A DNA stretch of 64,000 nucleotides from Rhodoblastus acidophilus (GTDB lineage: Bacteria; Pseudomonadota; Alphaproteobacteria; Rhizobiales; Beijerinckiaceae), in assembly GCF_009720655.1 (NCBI RefSeq), contig NZ_WNKS01000011.1, forward strand, positions 1 to 64,000, in the 5' to 3' direction. The notes below the pieces were generated by a model that was not told where the DNA came from, did no database searches, and was given only the letters and a program-made list of their open reading frames with translations. Below, piece by piece: positions 1-7,569 of this stretch. Made by a program: the position numbers and the translations under genes. Position 1 is the first letter of the stretch. Each line of letters begins with the position of its first letter.

Positions 1-237
1 CTCCGCCAGTGAGACGAATCGGCAGGATAGCAAAGCTCACGCGACGACCAATCTGAGAAAAACGTGACTCAGTAGAACTTGCGCCAAGTCATTTTGCTTC
101 CCCGCGAAGCGTTAGGAGAGCCGCCAGAGCTACGAGCCGTTGGGAGTGACGGGCAAAAAGAGCCAGCCGCCATCCGTCAGCTTGTAAGGGTTCTGATTCG
201 GCTTAGCGTTCCTGATTTCCTATTCGGTGAGCGGCAT
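1..237 (-). pseudogene. Decayed tyrosine-recombinase integrase (DUF4102 N-terminus), runs off the left edge
   Basis: Reading the minus strand from the ATG at 237 gives MPLTE, a stop, then EIRNAKPNQNPYKLTDGGW, LFLPVTPNGS, a stop, LWRLS, a stop, and RFAGKQ, all in one frame. This is the signature of the N-terminal arm-binding DUF4102 domain of tRNA-associated integrases (usual form: MPLTDxEIRNAKP, then YKLxDGGGLYLxVxPxGxKLWRxxYRFxGK). Three in-frame stops within about 50 codons show that it is dead. It starts 175 bp from the 3' end of tRNA-Leu and points away from it, the usual integrase arrangement at a tRNA attachment site. The catalytic domain, if any remains, lies outside the window. Confidence 0.75.
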
Positions 238-238
238 T

Positions 239-309
239 GCTGGTATCGCCCTCGCTGGTATCGCTGCGCTACCATCAAATGTACCAGCAATTTTCGTGGA
301 TACCAGCGC
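239..309. repeat. Iterated GCTGGTATC motifs between the dead integrase and tRNA-Leu
   Basis: GCTGGTATCGC occurs at 239-249 and again at 254-264. Inverted or near-inverted copies (GTACCAGC near 285, GATACCAGC at 299-307) follow. Clustered direct and inverted short repeats upstream of an integrase start are typical of arm-type integrase or excisionase sites. That role is inferred from position only. Confidence 0.35.
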
Positions 310-411
310 ACGACCTAGAACGGTTGCGGACGCGAAGAAGGCCAAAACCCGCGATTTACTTGGGCTTTTCAGACCATTAAGAACAATTTCGGACGGTTCG
401 GGATGGCGTTG

Positions 412-496
412 TGGTGCCCCTGGCCGGGATCGAACCAGCACTCCTTGCGGAACTCGATTTTGAGTCGAGCGCGTCTACCAATTCCGCCACAGGGGC
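412..496 (-). tRNA. tRNA-Leu(CAA)
   Basis: The reverse complement folds as a class II tRNA of 85 nt including an encoded CCA (412-414). The acceptor strand GCCCCTG pairs with CAGGGGC. The anticodon stem CTCGA/TCGAG encloses the loop CTCAAAA, giving anticodon CAA. The T-arm contains GGTTCGATCC and a long variable arm is present. The 3' end faces the integrase remnant at 1-237, so this tRNA has probably served as an integration site. Confidence 0.95.
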
Positions 497-645
497 TCTC
501 GAGCGAAAATCACCCGAAGCGGCCGGGACTATAGCGCGCAAACTTCGCCCGTCAATCGTCTCTCTCGCAAAGTTCACGCCCCCGCTGTGGTCAGCGCAGC
601 GCGCCGATGCTAAGAGGGCGCCGACCAACAAGCGGCGGAAACAGA

Positions 646-1227
646 ATGTTCGAAAAACTGTATAATTGGACCATTTCCCTCGCCGAAAGTCGCCACGCCA
701 CTTGGGCGCTCGCCGGCGTCGCCTTCGCCGAAAGCTCGATCTTTCCGCTGCCGCCCGACCTCCTGCTGCTGCCCATGTCGCTCGCCCAGCCGAAAAAGGC
801 CTGGTTCTACGCCGCGGTCTGCACAGTCGCCTCCGTGCTCGGCGGCGCAGCGGGCTACGCCATCGGCGCGCTGCTGTACGACACCCTGGGGCAGTGGATC
901 ATCAATCTCTACGGCTATGCCGCCAAAATGGACGCGCTCAAGGCGTTCTATGCGCAATGGGGCTGGGCCTTCATCCTCGTCAAGGGCCTCACCCCCATCC
1001 CCTACAAGCTCGTCACCATCGTCAGCGGTCTGCTCGCCTACAATTTCGCCCTGTTCATGGCGCTGTCGCTGATCACGCGCGGCGCGCGCTTCTTCATCCT
1101 GGCGGCGGCGATGAACCAGTTCGGCGACCTGTTCCGCTACTGGATGGAAAAGCATTTTGGAACTTTTGTGATCGGCCTGCTCGCCATAGTCGTCCTGGGC
1201 TTCTACCTCGCCGCGAAGATCGCATGA
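646..1227 (+). CDS. DedA/SNARE-associated (YqaA-type) inner-membrane protein
   Basis: A 193-aa hydrophobic protein with about five membrane segments. It has the DedA-family pattern of an early acidic/proline stretch (FAESSIFPLPPDLLLLP) and a central Gly/Arg-rich turn (KGLTPIPYKLVTIVSGL). DedA proteins are membrane transporters or flippases needed for envelope homeostasis and proton-motive-force maintenance; the substrate here is unknown. I chose the ATG at 646 over one 13 codons upstream because the family begins near MFEKLYNW. The stop overlaps the dsbB start (ATGA), so the two genes are probably translationally coupled. Confidence 0.85.
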   Translation: MFEKLYNWTISLAESRHATWALAGVAFAESSIFPLPPDLLLLPMSLAQPKKAWFYAAVCTVASVLGGAAGYAIGALLYDTLGQWIINLYGYAAKMDALKAFYAQWGWAFILVKGLTPIPYKLVTIVSGLLAYNFALFMALSLITRGARFFILAAAMNQFGDLFRYWMEKHFGTFVIGLLAIVVLGFYLAAKIA

Positions 1228-1709
1228 CGCTTAAAGCCGTTCATACGGCCGGGCTGATCCTCGCCGCCGCCGCCCTTGGCTTGATCGGCGCCTGGACGTT
1301 TGAGGTCCTGGGCTACGAGCCCTGCGAACTGTGCCTGAAGGAGCGCTACGCATTCTACGCCGCCTTGCCCTTGGCGACGGCGGGGATTTTCCTCGCCCGC
1401 AACGCGCCGCCGGCCGCCGCCAAGGTCGTCTTGGCGCTGCTCGCGCTCATTTTCGCCGCCAACGCCGCGCTGGCGTTTTTTCATACCGGCGTCGAGTGGA
1501 AGCTTTGGGCGGGCCCCGCCGAGTGCGCCGGCGATTTCGTCAAGCCGGCGACGATGGAGGAATTCCGGCGGCAGTTGCAGAACATTCATGTGGTGCGCTG
1601 CGACGAACCCGCGCTGAAAATTTTCGGATTGTCGCTGGCGTTCTGGAATTTTCTGTTTTCCGCCGCGCTCAGCGCGCTCGCGGGCCTTGGCGCTTTCGCC
1701 AAGCGCTAG
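1224..1709 (+). CDS. dsbB: Disulfide bond formation protein B (DsbB)
   Basis: A 161-aa protein with four membrane helices. It has the quinone-side pair Cys34-Glu-Leu-Cys37 after helix 1 and a second periplasmic pair, Cys101 and Cys126, after helix 3. DsbB reoxidises periplasmic DsbA and passes electrons to quinone. It overlaps the upstream DedA gene by 4 bp. Its stop codon lies at the edge of a family-A palindromic repeat. It could serve the DsbA-family enzyme at 50.9 kb, but that is only inference. Confidence 0.92.
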   Translation: MTLKAVHTAGLILAAAALGLIGAWTFEVLGYEPCELCLKERYAFYAALPLATAGIFLARNAPPAAAKVVLALLALIFAANAALAFFHTGVEWKLWAGPAECAGDFVKPATMEEFRRQLQNIHVVRCDEPALKIFGLSLAFWNFLFSAALSALAGLGAFAKR

Positions 1710-1807
1710 AGCTTTTTCACGTTTCATGGAAACATGAAAAAGCTATAGATTCTTATTTTAACGCATTTTCAAGCGAACCGGCATCCACTTCGCTTGAAAA
1801 TGCTCTA
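1708..1807. repeat. Family-A palindromic repeat, copy 1 (between convergent genes)
   Basis: About 100 bp made of two hairpin-forming blocks. One is an imperfect palindrome starting AGAGCTTTTTCACGTTTCAT and ending CATGAAAAAGCT. The other has arms GCATTTTCAAGCGAA and TTCGCTTGAAAATGC. The outer CTAGAGC and GCTCTA ends overlap the TAG stops of dsbB (+) and the methyltransferase (-). An inverted copy is at 14553-14656. It probably acts as a bidirectional terminator. Confidence 0.85.
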
Positions 1808-2668
1808 AAACTGGCTCTTGTCGCCGAGCACGCTGGACAGCGGAACCTGCGCCGAGCCCGGTCGCAGCGGCTTTTGCTGGCTTTCATGCGGCGCCCAGCC
1901 GGACAGCCACAAAATCTCGACGCTGGCGCGAATGCGGCCGTCGGGGTCCGCGAAATCCTGCTGATAGAGTTCGGCGGCGCGCAACAGCACGCTGCGTTTC
2001 AGCGGCCGCCGCGCGCCCGCCGCCAGAATATTGGTCGCGCCCATGCCCCGCAGGTCGCGCAGCAGCGAGAATAAATTGTCGTAACGAACGGTGAACGCAT
2101 CGCAATCGGCCACCGGCAGGCCGAAGCCGGCGCGTTGCAGCAGGCCGCCGAGGTCGCGCAGATCGACGAAGGGAAAGACGCGCGGGCTGGCGCCGCCCTC
2201 GACCTCCTCCTGCGCTTGCGTCAGGCAGTGGCGCAATTCCAAAAAACTCTGGCCGCCGACCATGGCCGCGAGCAAAAGGCCGTCCGGCGCGAGACTGCGG
2301 CGCAACTGGGCGAAGGCGCCGGGTAAATCGTTGACCCATTGCAGCGACAGCGCGCTGAAGACGAGGTCGAATTTTTCCGGCGCGAACGGCAAGAACTCCT
2401 CGTCGATCACCAGGTCGGCGCCCGTTGCGGTTTCCAGGCTGGGCGCGGCGCGAACAATCGTGCGCCCCGGCGCGCACAGGGCGTTCGCGGTCGCGGGATG
2501 CGGCGAGCCATAGTCAAGGGCGCGCGGAAAAGCGCGGGAAACGCCCGCCAGCCGATAGACAAAATCCTCGGCGACGCGATGCGCCAGGAAATCGCAGGGG
2601 CCGCGCGCGGCGCGGGCGAGGCGGCGGCGCAGCAGGGCGCGGTCGAAAATGTGCGGCGGATGGGACAC
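1805..2668 (-). CDS. BioC/NDUFAF5-like SAM-dependent methyltransferase family protein
   Basis: From the GTG at 2668 this encodes 287 aa beginning VSHPPHIFDRALL, matching the usual PPxIFDRxLLRxRxxRA opening of alphaproteobacterial NDUFAF5-type proteins. It has a Rossmann-like methyltransferase fold with ALDYGSP as degenerate motif I and FDLVFSALSLQWVNDL as the motif IV region. Relatives include BioC (malonyl-ACP methylation) and the mitochondrial arginine hydroxylase NDUFAF5, so the reaction cannot be assigned. An ATG at 2719 is possible, but the homologous region begins at the GTG, which has AGGGG just upstream. It diverges from comF. Confidence 0.75.
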   Translation of the reverse strand: MSHPPHIFDRALLRRRLARAARGPCDFLAHRVAEDFVYRLAGVSRAFPRALDYGSPHPATANALCAPGRTIVRAAPSLETATGADLVIDEEFLPFAPEKFDLVFSALSLQWVNDLPGAFAQLRRSLAPDGLLLAAMVGGQSFLELRHCLTQAQEEVEGGASPRVFPFVDLRDLGGLLQRAGFGLPVADCDAFTVRYDNLFSLLRDLRGMGATNILAAGARRPLKRSVLLRAAELYQQDFADPDGRIRASVEILWLSGWAPHESQQKPLRPGSAQVPLSSVLGDKSQF

Positions 2669-2751
2669 GGCCCCTATATGCGCCTGCTGGCCGCGCGTGA
2701 AAAGCTGCGGGCGCAACAATCTTGCGCGCCGAAGCGGGTTAGGATGGCGCC

Positions 2752-3525
2752 ATGTCTTTGCTCGCTTCCGGCCTCGGCGCGATCCGGCGCGCCGGCGTTT
2801 TGGCGCTCGACCTGCTCTATCCCCCGGCCTGCCTGTCCTGCCGGCGCGCCATCGCCGCGCATGGCGGCCTGTGTCCGGACTGCTGGCGCGCGATGCGGTT
2901 TATCGAAAGGCCGTATTGCGAGCGGCTGGGGACGCCGTTCGAGAGCGCGTTTTTGGCCGGCGCCGTCTCGCCCGAGGCGCAGGCCGACCCGCCTGTTTTC
3001 AATCGGCTGCGCGCCGTCGCCTGTTTCGAGGCGGGGCCGACCCGCACGCTGGTCCATCGGCTGAAATACGGCGACCGCCACGAACTCGCCGCGCCGATGG
3101 GGCGATGGATGGCCCGGGCGGGGGAAGACTTGCTCGATGACGCCGACCTGCTGATTCCCGTGCCGTTGCACCGCCAGCGACTGGCCCTCCGCCGCTTCAA
3201 CCAGTCGGTCGCCCTGGCGCGGCAAATTTCTCGGGTTTCGGGCGTTCCCCTCGATACGGGGCTGCTCGTCCGCGTCAAACCGACGCCGCCGCAGGTCGGG
3301 CTCAACCGCAAGCTGCGCGCCGCCAACATGCAGGGCGCTTTTGCCGTGGCGCCGCGCCGAAAGGGCGAGCTGGCGGGCAGGCGGCTGGTGCTGGTGGACG
3401 ATGTCGCCACCTCCGGCGCCACCTTGAACGCCGCCGCGCGCGCGCTGCTGCGCGCCGGAGCGGAGCGAGTGGACGCCCTGGTGTTCGCAAGAGTTGTGAC
3501 AGAGCCGCGAAACGCGTCTATATAA
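2752..3525 (+). CDS. comF: ComF family phosphoribosyltransferase-like protein
   Basis: A 257-aa protein. An N-terminal double zinc-ribbon-like stretch (CLSCRRAIAAHGGLCPDCW, residues about 26-44) is followed by a type I phosphoribosyltransferase domain with the PRPP-binding loop LVLVDDVATSGATL near residue 215. ComF proteins are linked to DNA uptake in competent bacteria, but many non-competent bacteria carry them as ComF/GntX proteins of unclear function. It is divergent from the methyltransferase gene and 40-50 bp upstream of the glutaredoxin gene. Confidence 0.88.
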   Translation: MSLLASGLGAIRRAGVLALDLLYPPACLSCRRAIAAHGGLCPDCWRAMRFIERPYCERLGTPFESAFLAGAVSPEAQADPPVFNRLRAVACFEAGPTRTLVHRLKYGDRHELAAPMGRWMARAGEDLLDDADLLIPVPLHRQRLALRRFNQSVALARQISRVSGVPLDTGLLVRVKPTPPQVGLNRKLRAANMQGAFAVAPRRKGELAGRRLVLVDDVATSGATLNAAARALLRAGAERVDALVFARVVTEPRNASI

Positions 3526-3576
3526 CGGCTCCGTCAGGGGCCTGAATCAGCGGACAGCGGGAGAGTTTTGTCGTCG

Positions 3577-3834
3577 ATGCCGAAAGTCGAGATTTACACC
3601 ACCGCGACCTGTCCTTATTGCATGCGCGCGAAAATGCTTCTCGCGGAGAAGAATGTGAGCTTCACCGAGATTTCCGTCGACGGCGACCCGGTTCTGCGTG
3701 GGACGATGACGCAACGCGCCCAGGGCCGAACCACCGTGCCGCAGATTTTTATCGGCGACCGGCATGTGGGCGGCTGCGACGATCTCTACGCGCTGGAGTC
3801 GGACGGCGCCCTCGATTCTCTTCTCGCCGGCTGA
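3577..3834 (+). CDS. grxC: Glutaredoxin 3 (GrxC)
   Basis: An 85-aa single-domain glutaredoxin with the dithiol active site Cys12-Pro-Tyr-Cys15, the cis-proline motif TVPQIFI and the glutathione-binding GGCDDLYAL. It reduces protein and small-molecule disulfides in the cytoplasm using glutathione. The ATG at 3577 sits 11 nt after GGGAGAG. A TTG at 3568 would be too close to that ribosome-binding site. It forms a likely operon with comF and the DUF1178 gene, a common alphaproteobacterial order. Confidence 0.93.
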   Translation: MPKVEIYTTATCPYCMRAKMLLAEKNVSFTEISVDGDPVLRGTMTQRAQGRTTVPQIFIGDRHVGGCDDLYALESDGALDSLLAG

Positions 3835-3839
3835 ACCTC

Positions 3840-4292
3840 ATGATCCGCTTCTCCCTCGTCTGCGACAATGCGCATGAGTTCGAGAGCTGGTTCGCCAGCA
3901 ACGAGTCCTACGAATTCCAGATCGAGAACGATTTGGTTGCCTGCCCGCATTGCAACAGCCTCAAGATCAGTAAGGCGGTGATGGCGCCGGCGGTGGCGCG
4001 CAAGGATCGCGGCGAGCGCGCCCAGAAGCCGGAAGAGGTCAAGCAGAGCGTGGCGCTGGTGAACGACGCCAGCGGCGAATTGCGCCGGCTGGCGCGCGAG
4101 CTGCACGAAAAGATCGTCGCCGCCACGGTGGACGTGGGTGAAAAATTTCCCGACGAAGCCCGGCGCATTCACGAGGGCGAGGCGCCGGATCGGGCGATTC
4201 GCGGCCAGGCTTCCCTGGAAGAGGCGCGGGCGCTGCTCGAGGACGGGGTGGCGATCATGCCCATGCCGACGCTGCCGGATAAGCGGGGGTGA
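3840..4292 (+). CDS. DUF1178 family protein
   Basis: A 150-aa cytoplasmic protein that opens MIRFSLVCDNAHEFESWF and carries a CPHC pair (after VA, residues about 37-40). This matches DUF1178, a conserved alpha/betaproteobacterial family of unknown function. An N-terminal zinc-ribbon is plausible from CDN...CPHC. It starts 5 bp after grxC stops, so it is cotranscribed with grxC. The usual neighbourhood (glutaredoxin, then DUF1178) is intact. Confidence 0.88.
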   Translation: MIRFSLVCDNAHEFESWFASNESYEFQIENDLVACPHCNSLKISKAVMAPAVARKDRGERAQKPEEVKQSVALVNDASGELRRLARELHEKIVAATVDVGEKFPDEARRIHEGEAPDRAIRGQASLEEARALLEDGVAIMPMPTLPDKRG

Positions 4293-4308
4293 ATTTTTCA
4301 CAATTCCC

Positions 4309-4338
4309 TTGCTTTCCGGGTTAGAACAAAATATGAAC
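4309..4338 (+). promoter_or_regulatory. Sigma70-like promoter overlapped by an alphaproteobacterial LexA (SOS) box
   Basis: GAAC at 4324-4327 and GAAC at 4335-4338 are separated by 7 bp, matching the alphaproteobacterial LexA direct-repeat operator (GAAC-N7-GAAC, the complement of GTTC-N7-GTTC). It overlaps a candidate promoter: TTGCTT at 4309-4314, a 17-bp spacer, and TATGAA at 4332-4337. LexA bound here would block RNA polymerase, so the downstream pair of genes is probably SOS-induced. Confidence 0.7.
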
Positions 4339-4369
4339 ATTGTAGCGAAGGCGCAACGAGGAGGCGGAA

Positions 4370-4663
4370 ATGGCCCGCAGCGCTCTGACCCTGCATTCCG
4401 GCGGAGGCCGGCCACTCCCCTCGGATTGGCGGGACTGGCTCGACAGGCTGCCTGACGACTTGCGCGACGCCTATGAGGAGCGCGCGGCGCTGATCGAGTT
4501 CGACGGCGGCGAGAAACGCCGCACGGCCGAGCGCCGCGCCTTCGAATGCGTCGTCTGGCGCAACGAACGCGCGAGACGGCGCCTGGAGGCGGGGCGTTCG
4601 CAGGCCCCCGCAGCCTTCGGCGACGCTTGCTGTGCGCAAGTTTCCGCCGGGGCTGGCGCCTGA
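4370..4663 (+). CDS. Hypothetical 97-aa protein, first gene after the LexA box
   Basis: A small, strongly charged protein (Arg/Glu/Asp-rich, DWLDRLPDDLRDAYEERAALIEFDG then a basic helix RRTAERRAFECVVWRNERARRRLEAG). It has no membrane segment. It looks alpha-helical and could bind nucleic acid, but I do not recognise the family. The start is supported by a strong GAGGAGG 5-6 nt upstream of the ATG at 4370. It lies 32 bp downstream of the LexA operator and 49 bp upstream of the DNA methyltransferase, so the two are probably one SOS transcript. Confidence 0.65.
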   Translation: MARSALTLHSGGGRPLPSDWRDWLDRLPDDLRDAYEERAALIEFDGGEKRRTAERRAFECVVWRNERARRRLEAGRSQAPAAFGDACCAQVSAGAGA

Positions 4664-4712
4664 ACCGCGCTTGTGACCTGATGAGCGGGCTGATTCGCTC
4701 CTCCCGCAAGAC

Positions 4713-5873
4713 ATGACCAGAACCTATTACGAATTCTTCGCCGGCGGCGGCATGGCGCGGCTTGGGCTCGGGCCTGGCTGGACCTGCCTGTTCGCCAATG
4801 ATTTCGACCCCGAAAAAGCCGAGAGCTATCGCGCCAATTGGGGGGGGGAGGAATTTGTTTGCCGCGATCTTGCGGAGGTCGGCGTCGATCAATTGCCCGG
4901 CGCGGTCGATTTGGCCTGGGCCTCGTTCCCCTGCCAGGATCTTTCGCTCGCCGGAAACGGCAGGGGCATGGGCGGCGCGCAGGATGAAGTGAAGACCCGC
5001 TCCGGGGCCTTCTGGCTGTTCCACGCCAAGATGCGCGCGCTGCGGGCGGAGCGTCGCGCGCCAAAACTGATCGTGCTGGAAAACGTTTCCGGCGTCCTCA
5101 CCTCACGTGGCGGACGCGATTTTTGCGCCGTCGTCGCGGCCTTGGGCGATCTCGGCTATCGCGTTGGCGCTTTTGTTCTCGACGCCCGCTTGTTTACGCC
5201 GCAATCGCGGCCCCGCGTGTTCTTCATCGCCGCCCGCGACGATTCCTTCGCACGCGCCTACGCTGCGCCAGCGCCCGAAAATTTATGGACCCCCCCAGCC
5301 CTCCTGGCGGCGCATAGCCGTCTTCCGCCAGAACAAGCCGCGCGCTGGCTGTGGTGGCGCCTGCCAAAGCCGGCGCTGCGCAATGTCGAACTGATCGACC
5401 TCCTGGAGGAAGAACCGGAGCAGGCGTGCTGGCGCTCGTCCGCCGCCACGCAAAAACTGCTCGACCTGATGGCGCCGGCGCATCTGGAAAAAATCCGCGA
5501 GGCGCAGGCGTCGGGCCTGCGTGTCGTCGGGGCCGTCTACCGGCGCACCCGCATCGACGAGCGCGGACGCAAGGCGCAACGCGCGGAGGTTCGCTTCGAC
5601 GGCATGGCCGGCTGCCTGCGCACGCCTGGCGGGGGGTCGTCGCGCCAGATCCTGATGGAGGTCCAGGGCGAGTCCATCCGCTCGCGGCTGCTGTCGCCGC
5701 GCGAGTCGGCGCGGCTGATGGGCCTGCCCGACAGCTACATCCTGCCGCGCAACGCCACCCAGGCTTATAAGCTTTGCGGCGACGGCTTGTGCGCGCCGGT
5801 GATCCGCCACCTCGCGCAAAACCTGCTGGAGCCGCTGCTCGACGGCGAGGCCAGCCTTGCCGCCGCTGAATAG
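4713..5873 (+). CDS. DNA (cytosine-5-)-methyltransferase
   Basis: A 386-aa enzyme with the m5C methyltransferase motifs in order: motif I FFAGGGMARLGLG, motif IV PCQDLSLAG with the nucleophile Cys74, motif VI ENVSG, motif VIII QSRPRVFFIAA, motif IX RESARLMGLPDSY and motif X GDGLCAPVI. It transfers methyl from SAM to cytosine C5 in DNA; the target sequence cannot be read from the protein. No restriction endonuclease is adjacent, so it looks like an orphan. The upstream LexA box suggests damage-induced expression. The stop lies 3 bp from the stop of the convergent DUF1614 gene. Confidence 0.93.
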   Translation: MTRTYYEFFAGGGMARLGLGPGWTCLFANDFDPEKAESYRANWGGEEFVCRDLAEVGVDQLPGAVDLAWASFPCQDLSLAGNGRGMGGAQDEVKTRSGAFWLFHAKMRALRAERRAPKLIVLENVSGVLTSRGGRDFCAVVAALGDLGYRVGAFVLDARLFTPQSRPRVFFIAARDDSFARAYAAPAPENLWTPPALLAAHSRLPPEQAARWLWWRLPKPALRNVELIDLLEEEPEQACWRSSAATQKLLDLMAPAHLEKIREAQASGLRVVGAVYRRTRIDERGRKAQRAEVRFDGMAGCLRTPGGGSSRQILMEVQGESIRSRLLSPRESARLMGLPDSYILPRNATQAYKLCGDGLCAPVIRHLAQNLLEPLLDGEASLAAAE

Positions 5874-5876
5874 CTG

Positions 5877-6605
5877 CTAGGAACCTCCAGCGGGCTGTCC
5901 TCGCTGCGCAACGCTCGCCAGCAGCACCGCCAACAAGCCGGTGACAAAAATGCCATCGAACGTCCCGGCGCCGCCGATGGAGGCGACGGGCGCGCCGAGC
6001 GCGGGGAACAGGCCGAGGTTGAGGATGTCGGCGCCCAGGAGCACGCCGAGGCTGCCGCCGACATAGGCCAGCGGCGCAATCTCCTCCCACGAGACGATGG
6101 CCGCGACCAGCGCGGCGGCGATGGGTGGCACGAAGATCGGCAGGGCGATGCCGACGCCGCGCACCGGCTCCGCCAGCATGTGGCAGATCACGGTGATAAT
6201 GGCCGTCGCGATCAGCGCGCGTCCAAAAAATTTGCGCTGGACGATCAGATAGAGCGAGAGAAGCGTGGGGATCAGCCCGCCCCCGACATTGATGGCCAAA
6301 ATCATCCCCGGTTCGTTCACCACTTCGGGCACGATGTAGCGCATGCCGAAATAGGTGATCTCTCCGGGCTGGACGATCTCGCCGCCGCCCAGTTCCGCAA
6401 TGGGGATGTTGATGTAGGAGCCGAGCAGCGAGGCCGCGAGCAGAAGCAAGGCCCAGCCGGAGGAGACGCCAAGCCGCATGTAGGCGAAGCGAAGAATTTT
6501 GACTTGAACGAAAATCAGCAGCAGCGCCAGCGCGAGCGCCAGAAGCGCGAACAACGGCCACGCCAGGGGGAGATAGTACTGCGCGTGGCCCCAATGGGCG
6601 TCCAC
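5877..6605 (-). CDS. DUF1614 family membrane protein
   Basis: A 242-aa polytopic protein with about seven or eight hydrophobic segments. It carries the DUF1614 hallmarks: GSYINIPIAEL, a FGMRYIVPE segment, AINVGGGLIPTLLSLYL and the C-terminal GGAGTFDGIFVTGLLAVLLA. The family is conserved in bacteria and archaea and has no established function; some members occur near membrane enzymes. It starts 14 bp downstream of the small gene at 6620-6838, probably in one operon. It converges with the DNA methyltransferase. Confidence 0.85.
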   Translation of the reverse strand: MDAHWGHAQYYLPLAWPLFALLALALALLLIFVQVKILRFAYMRLGVSSGWALLLLAASLLGSYINIPIAELGGGEIVQPGEITYFGMRYIVPEVVNEPGMILAINVGGGLIPTLLSLYLIVQRKFFGRALIATAIITVICHMLAEPVRGVGIALPIFVPPIAAALVAAIVSWEEIAPLAYVGGSLGVLLGADILNLGLFPALGAPVASIGGAGTFDGIFVTGLLAVLLASVAQRGQPAGGS

Positions 6606-6619
6606 GAGGCCTCCTCAGG

Positions 6620-6838
6620 TCAGGACGACGCCTTTTCGCTCGCCGCCGGCTCGAAGGCCTCGGCGGGCGCCCCCCATACAAATAATTCGGGACCGAATTG
6701 CACGTCAAGCCTTTGCGCGCCGGCGCCGCGCAACAGCCGGTAGCGGCAAAGCACGGCCCCCTCGGCGCCATTGGGAAGATTGAGGCGTCTTGCGAAGGGC
6801 GAGGCGGTTTTCAGGCGGACTTTTTCACCGGTGATCAT
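6620..6838 (-). CDS. Small conserved-looking hypothetical protein (72 aa)
   Basis: From the ATG at 6838 the product is MITGEKVRLKTASPFARRL and onward, 72 aa with alternating hydrophobic residues that suggest a compact beta-rich (SH3-like) fold. No signal peptide or membrane helix is visible. I cannot name the family. The reading frame opens further upstream to 6937, but that part (MLHLWAGHAAL...) looks non-coding. It lies 14 bp upstream of DUF1614, so it may work with it. Confidence 0.5.
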   Translation of the reverse strand: MITGEKVRLKTASPFARRLNLPNGAEGAVLCRYRLLRGAGAQRLDVQFGPELFVWGAPAEAFEPAASEKASS

Positions 6839-6945
6839 GACGGCCGCTCTAAAACACGTTGCACTGGGGCGCGACGTTACGCCGCATATGTCATGATATT
6901 GCCGCAATGCAGCATGTCCAGCCCAAAGATGGAGCAAATTGGAGA

Positions 6946-7563
6946 TTAAATCAGCTTTCCAACGGCTTTTCGTAGCGGAAACAGGATGTCCGCCTCAAAC
7001 CAGCTGTTGCGCCGCAGCCATCCGGTGTTGCGCCAAGAGGGATGGGGCAGGGCGATCAGCCTCGGTTCCTGTTGCGGCGCCGCAAACAGACGCACCCATT
7101 CCTCCAGCGGCGCCTTGCGGTCGCAGGCGTAGCCCAGACGCTCCGCGTGGTAGGCGATCGCGGCGCGCCCCACCGCCACGACAAGCTCCACCTGCGCCAT
7201 CCGGGCGAACAATTGGTCGTGCCAGAGGGCGCGGCATTCGCGACGTGGCGGCAGATCGGCTCCGCGCGCGTCATAGCCGGGAAAGCAAAACCCCATGGCG
7301 GCGACGGCGACGCGGGACGCATCGTAGAACTTTTCGCGGTCGAGCCCCAGCCAGAGGCGCAGGCGGTCGCCGGAGGCGTCGTCGAAGGGCAGGCCGCTGG
7401 CGTGAACCCGCGCGCCCGGCGCCTGCCCGGCGATCAGCAGCCGCGCCGTGGCGGACACGCGCACCACCGGACGGGGCGCATGCGGCAAGGGCGCGCCGAT
7501 CGGGTTTTCCACGCAGACGCGGCAGGCGTCGATCCGCGCGACCAGCGCAGCCAGATCGTCCAT
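6946..7563 (-). CDS. Uracil-DNA glycosylase superfamily protein
   Basis: A 205-aa protein with the UDG-fold motifs: the glycine loop LLIAGQAPGARVHASGLPF near residue 45 and the C-terminal LIALPHPSWRNTGW. Four cysteines (CRVC near residue 14, GFC near 93, REC near 109) are placed as in iron-sulfur UDG relatives. The superfamily removes deaminated bases from DNA in base-excision repair, but some uracil-DNA-glycosylase-like proteins have unknown substrates, so uracil specificity is not certain. It lies 6 bp downstream of the glutathione S-transferase gene in the same direction. Confidence 0.8.
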   Translation of the reverse strand: MDDLAALVARIDACRVCVENPIGAPLPHAPRPVVRVSATARLLIAGQAPGARVHASGLPFDDASGDRLRLWLGLDREKFYDASRVAVAAMGFCFPGYDARGADLPPRRECRALWHDQLFARMAQVELVVAVGRAAIAYHAERLGYACDRKAPLEEWVRLFAAPQQEPRLIALPHPSWRNTGWLRRNSWFEADILFPLRKAVGKLI

Positions 7564-7569
7564 GGCGCC

